DNA of 64,000 nt from Lachnospiraceae bacterium (GTDB taxonomy: Bacteria > Bacillota > Clostridia > Lachnospirales > Lachnospiraceae). Below the pieces are notes generated by a model. That model did no database searches and was not told the DNA's origin. It saw only the letters and a program-made list of their open reading frames with translations. The position numbers were made by a program, and so were the translations under genes. Shown piece after piece: positions 63,387 to 64,000 of the stretch. How positions within the stretch are numbered: the stretch's first letter is position 1; every line of letters begins with the position of its first letter. The stretch is taken from assembly GCA_017622845.1 (NCBI GenBank), contig JAGAQJ010000050.1:118028-182027 (forward strand), written 5' to 3'.

Positions 63387-63480
63387 ATTTCTCCTCACTT
63401 TCTATGATATCCCAAACTCCGCGCCTCCGAAAGATGCTTCTTTAACGTACATCTTGTGCGTTATGCCGTCTGGCACTTAC

Positions 63481-63521
63481 AAAAAAGAGTTCCAAAAAAA
63501 GAGACTATTCTTTTTTGGAAC
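63481..63521 (-). terminator. Intrinsic terminator in the glnN leader
   Basis: On the minus strand GTTCCAAAAAAGA pairs with TCTTTTTTTGGAAC, followed by TCTTTTTTG. It lies about 95 bases before the glnN ATG and starts 15-20 bases after a TATAAT (63543-63548). A -35 box for that TATAAT is poor; a second possible promoter (TTGATT, 17 bases, TATGTT) lies further upstream near 63610-63640. Confidence 0.7.
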
Positions 63522-63667
63522 ACCTTTGTTCACGATATCTTAATTATACAATTTTGTTTCAATCCAAAAGAATCCACCCAGCTCTCCTGACTGATTTCCT
63601 TTACTTGTTATAACATACTATATCTTTTTCAAAAAATCAAGACCTTTCAGAAAATTTTTTCATTATC

Positions 63668-63767
63668 AGGTAACAGTTCGTTACTGTTCAGCCTAATGGA
63701 TTATTTTCATCAGGACGAAGGTTGGCAGTCATGATTAAAACCAACTGCGGAGCTGAGCAGTTACCAA
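63668..63767. repeat. Short copy of the dispersed hairpin repeat (63.7 kb)
   Basis: GGTAACAGTTCGTTACTGTT then CAGCCTAATGGATTATTTTC and CAGGACGAAGG on the left, and GCTGAGCAGTTACC on the right, repeat the end motifs of the larger copies in about 100 bases. It may be a minimal two-ended version. Confidence 0.6.
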
Positions 63768-63769
63768 TG

Positions 63770-63862
63770 TCAAAAAATATTATCGAATAACATTTTCGTA
63801 TCGCTCAATGCCTCAATGATATTATCCGCATCAAGAATGATATCATCATTGATAATCTCCCT
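63770..63862 (-). pseudogene. 3' fragment of a gene cut by an IS element
   Basis: Thirty codons on the minus strand read REIINDDIILDADNIIEALS and DTKMLFDNIF, then a stop. The frame is cut at its upstream side by the IS end at about 63863. The family is not recognised. Confidence 0.5.
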
Positions 63863-64000
63863 AGAGCGTGTTTGAAAAATCATTTCGTTTAGTCATTTTA
63901 TCCAAATCAAAATTGAAGCGATACAAAGGAATCCAAGATAAGTGCATGCCAGTTTGTCATATCTGGTAGCAATCCGCCGAAATGCTTTTAGTTTAAGAAA
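63863..64000 (-). mobile_element. End of an IS5-like insertion sequence with the transposase C-terminus
   Basis: AGAGCGTGTTTGAAAAATCA at 63863-63882 looks like an IS terminal repeat. Upstream on the minus strand a coding frame runs from the window edge to a stop at 63893: FLKLKAFRRIATRYDKLACT then YLGFLCIASILIWIK. This is the usual C-terminus of DDE transposases of the IS5/IS4 group ('F--RR-ATRYDKLA--YL'). Only 35 residues are in the window. Confidence 0.8.

Noticed and set aside
1-64000. CRISPR arrays, integrase with attachment sites, phage modules
   Set aside because: No regularly spaced short repeats, integrase or phage structural genes were seen. The repeats found are dispersed, not tandem.

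Overview
The window looks like chromosomal DNA of an anaerobic, gut-type Firmicute, most likely a Lachnospiraceae member (Clostridia). Reasons: moderate GC content, strong GGAGG ribosome sites, a type III glutamine synthetase, a T-box-controlled eukaryote-like isoleucyl-tRNA synthetase, a folate ECF transporter behind a tetrahydrofolate riboswitch, a two-polypeptide transketolase, MecA, a DUF4317 protein, and pyruvate formate-lyase as the central fermentation enzyme. The species cannot be named from the sequence alone. No phage or plasmid backbone is present; one IS end lies at the right edge.

Layout. 1-3.3 kb (minus): a carbohydrate-binding-like protein cut by the left edge, a GH43-like protein and an SH3/GH18 cell-wall protein. 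4.3-5.4 kb: mecA and a convergent DUF1858 redox protein. 5.7-8.5 kb (plus): a pyruvate formate-lyase divided into a 679-residue catalytic chain and a separate 80-residue glycyl-radical chain, with a 69-residue cysteine-containing protein between them that resembles the N-terminal half of the radical chain. 8.6-9.8 kb: decayed ABC exporters. 10-14.6 kb (minus): sugar kinase, ribulose-5-phosphate 4-epimerase and split transketolase, a pentose route. 14.6-21.5 kb: MATE pump, YlmH, membrane-anchored Mrr-like nuclease, THF riboswitch with folT, a membrane HPt protein, a lipoprotein and an AEC carrier. 22-28.3 kb (minus): oppBCDFA, whose binding protein appears circularly permuted and whose promoter is followed at once by an intrinsic terminator. 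28.7-36.6 kb (minus): glycogen phosphorylase, GH20 hexosaminidase, siroheme reductase, nicotinate phosphoribosyltransferase. 37.4-43.5 kb (plus): hybrid histidine kinase, lipoprotein binding protein without a permease, DUF4317 and a Gly/Ser/His-rich membrane protein. 43.6-50.7 kb (minus): alpha/beta hydrolase, NUDIX hydrolase, Rpn-type nuclease and the T-box ileS. 51-60.3 kb: gamma carbonic anhydrase (plus), then a Wadjet-type SMC defence operon jetD-jetA-jetB-jetC led by a closely spaced HD phosphohydrolase gene. 60.5-64 kb: tRNA-Gln, glnN and an IS5-like transposase end.

Threaded through the intergenic spaces is a family of long, hairpin-rich repeats bounded by inverted copies of a GTAACAGTTCAGCC-like motif. 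They lie near 12.8, 16.1, 17.1, 22.0, 37.0, 50.8, 58.3, 60.9 and 63.7 kb and include one copy inside the Wadjet operon. The three observations most worth following are the split pyruvate formate-lyase with its cysteine-containing companion, the circularly permuted peptide-binding protein, and the promoter-then-terminator leaders in front of opp and glnN.
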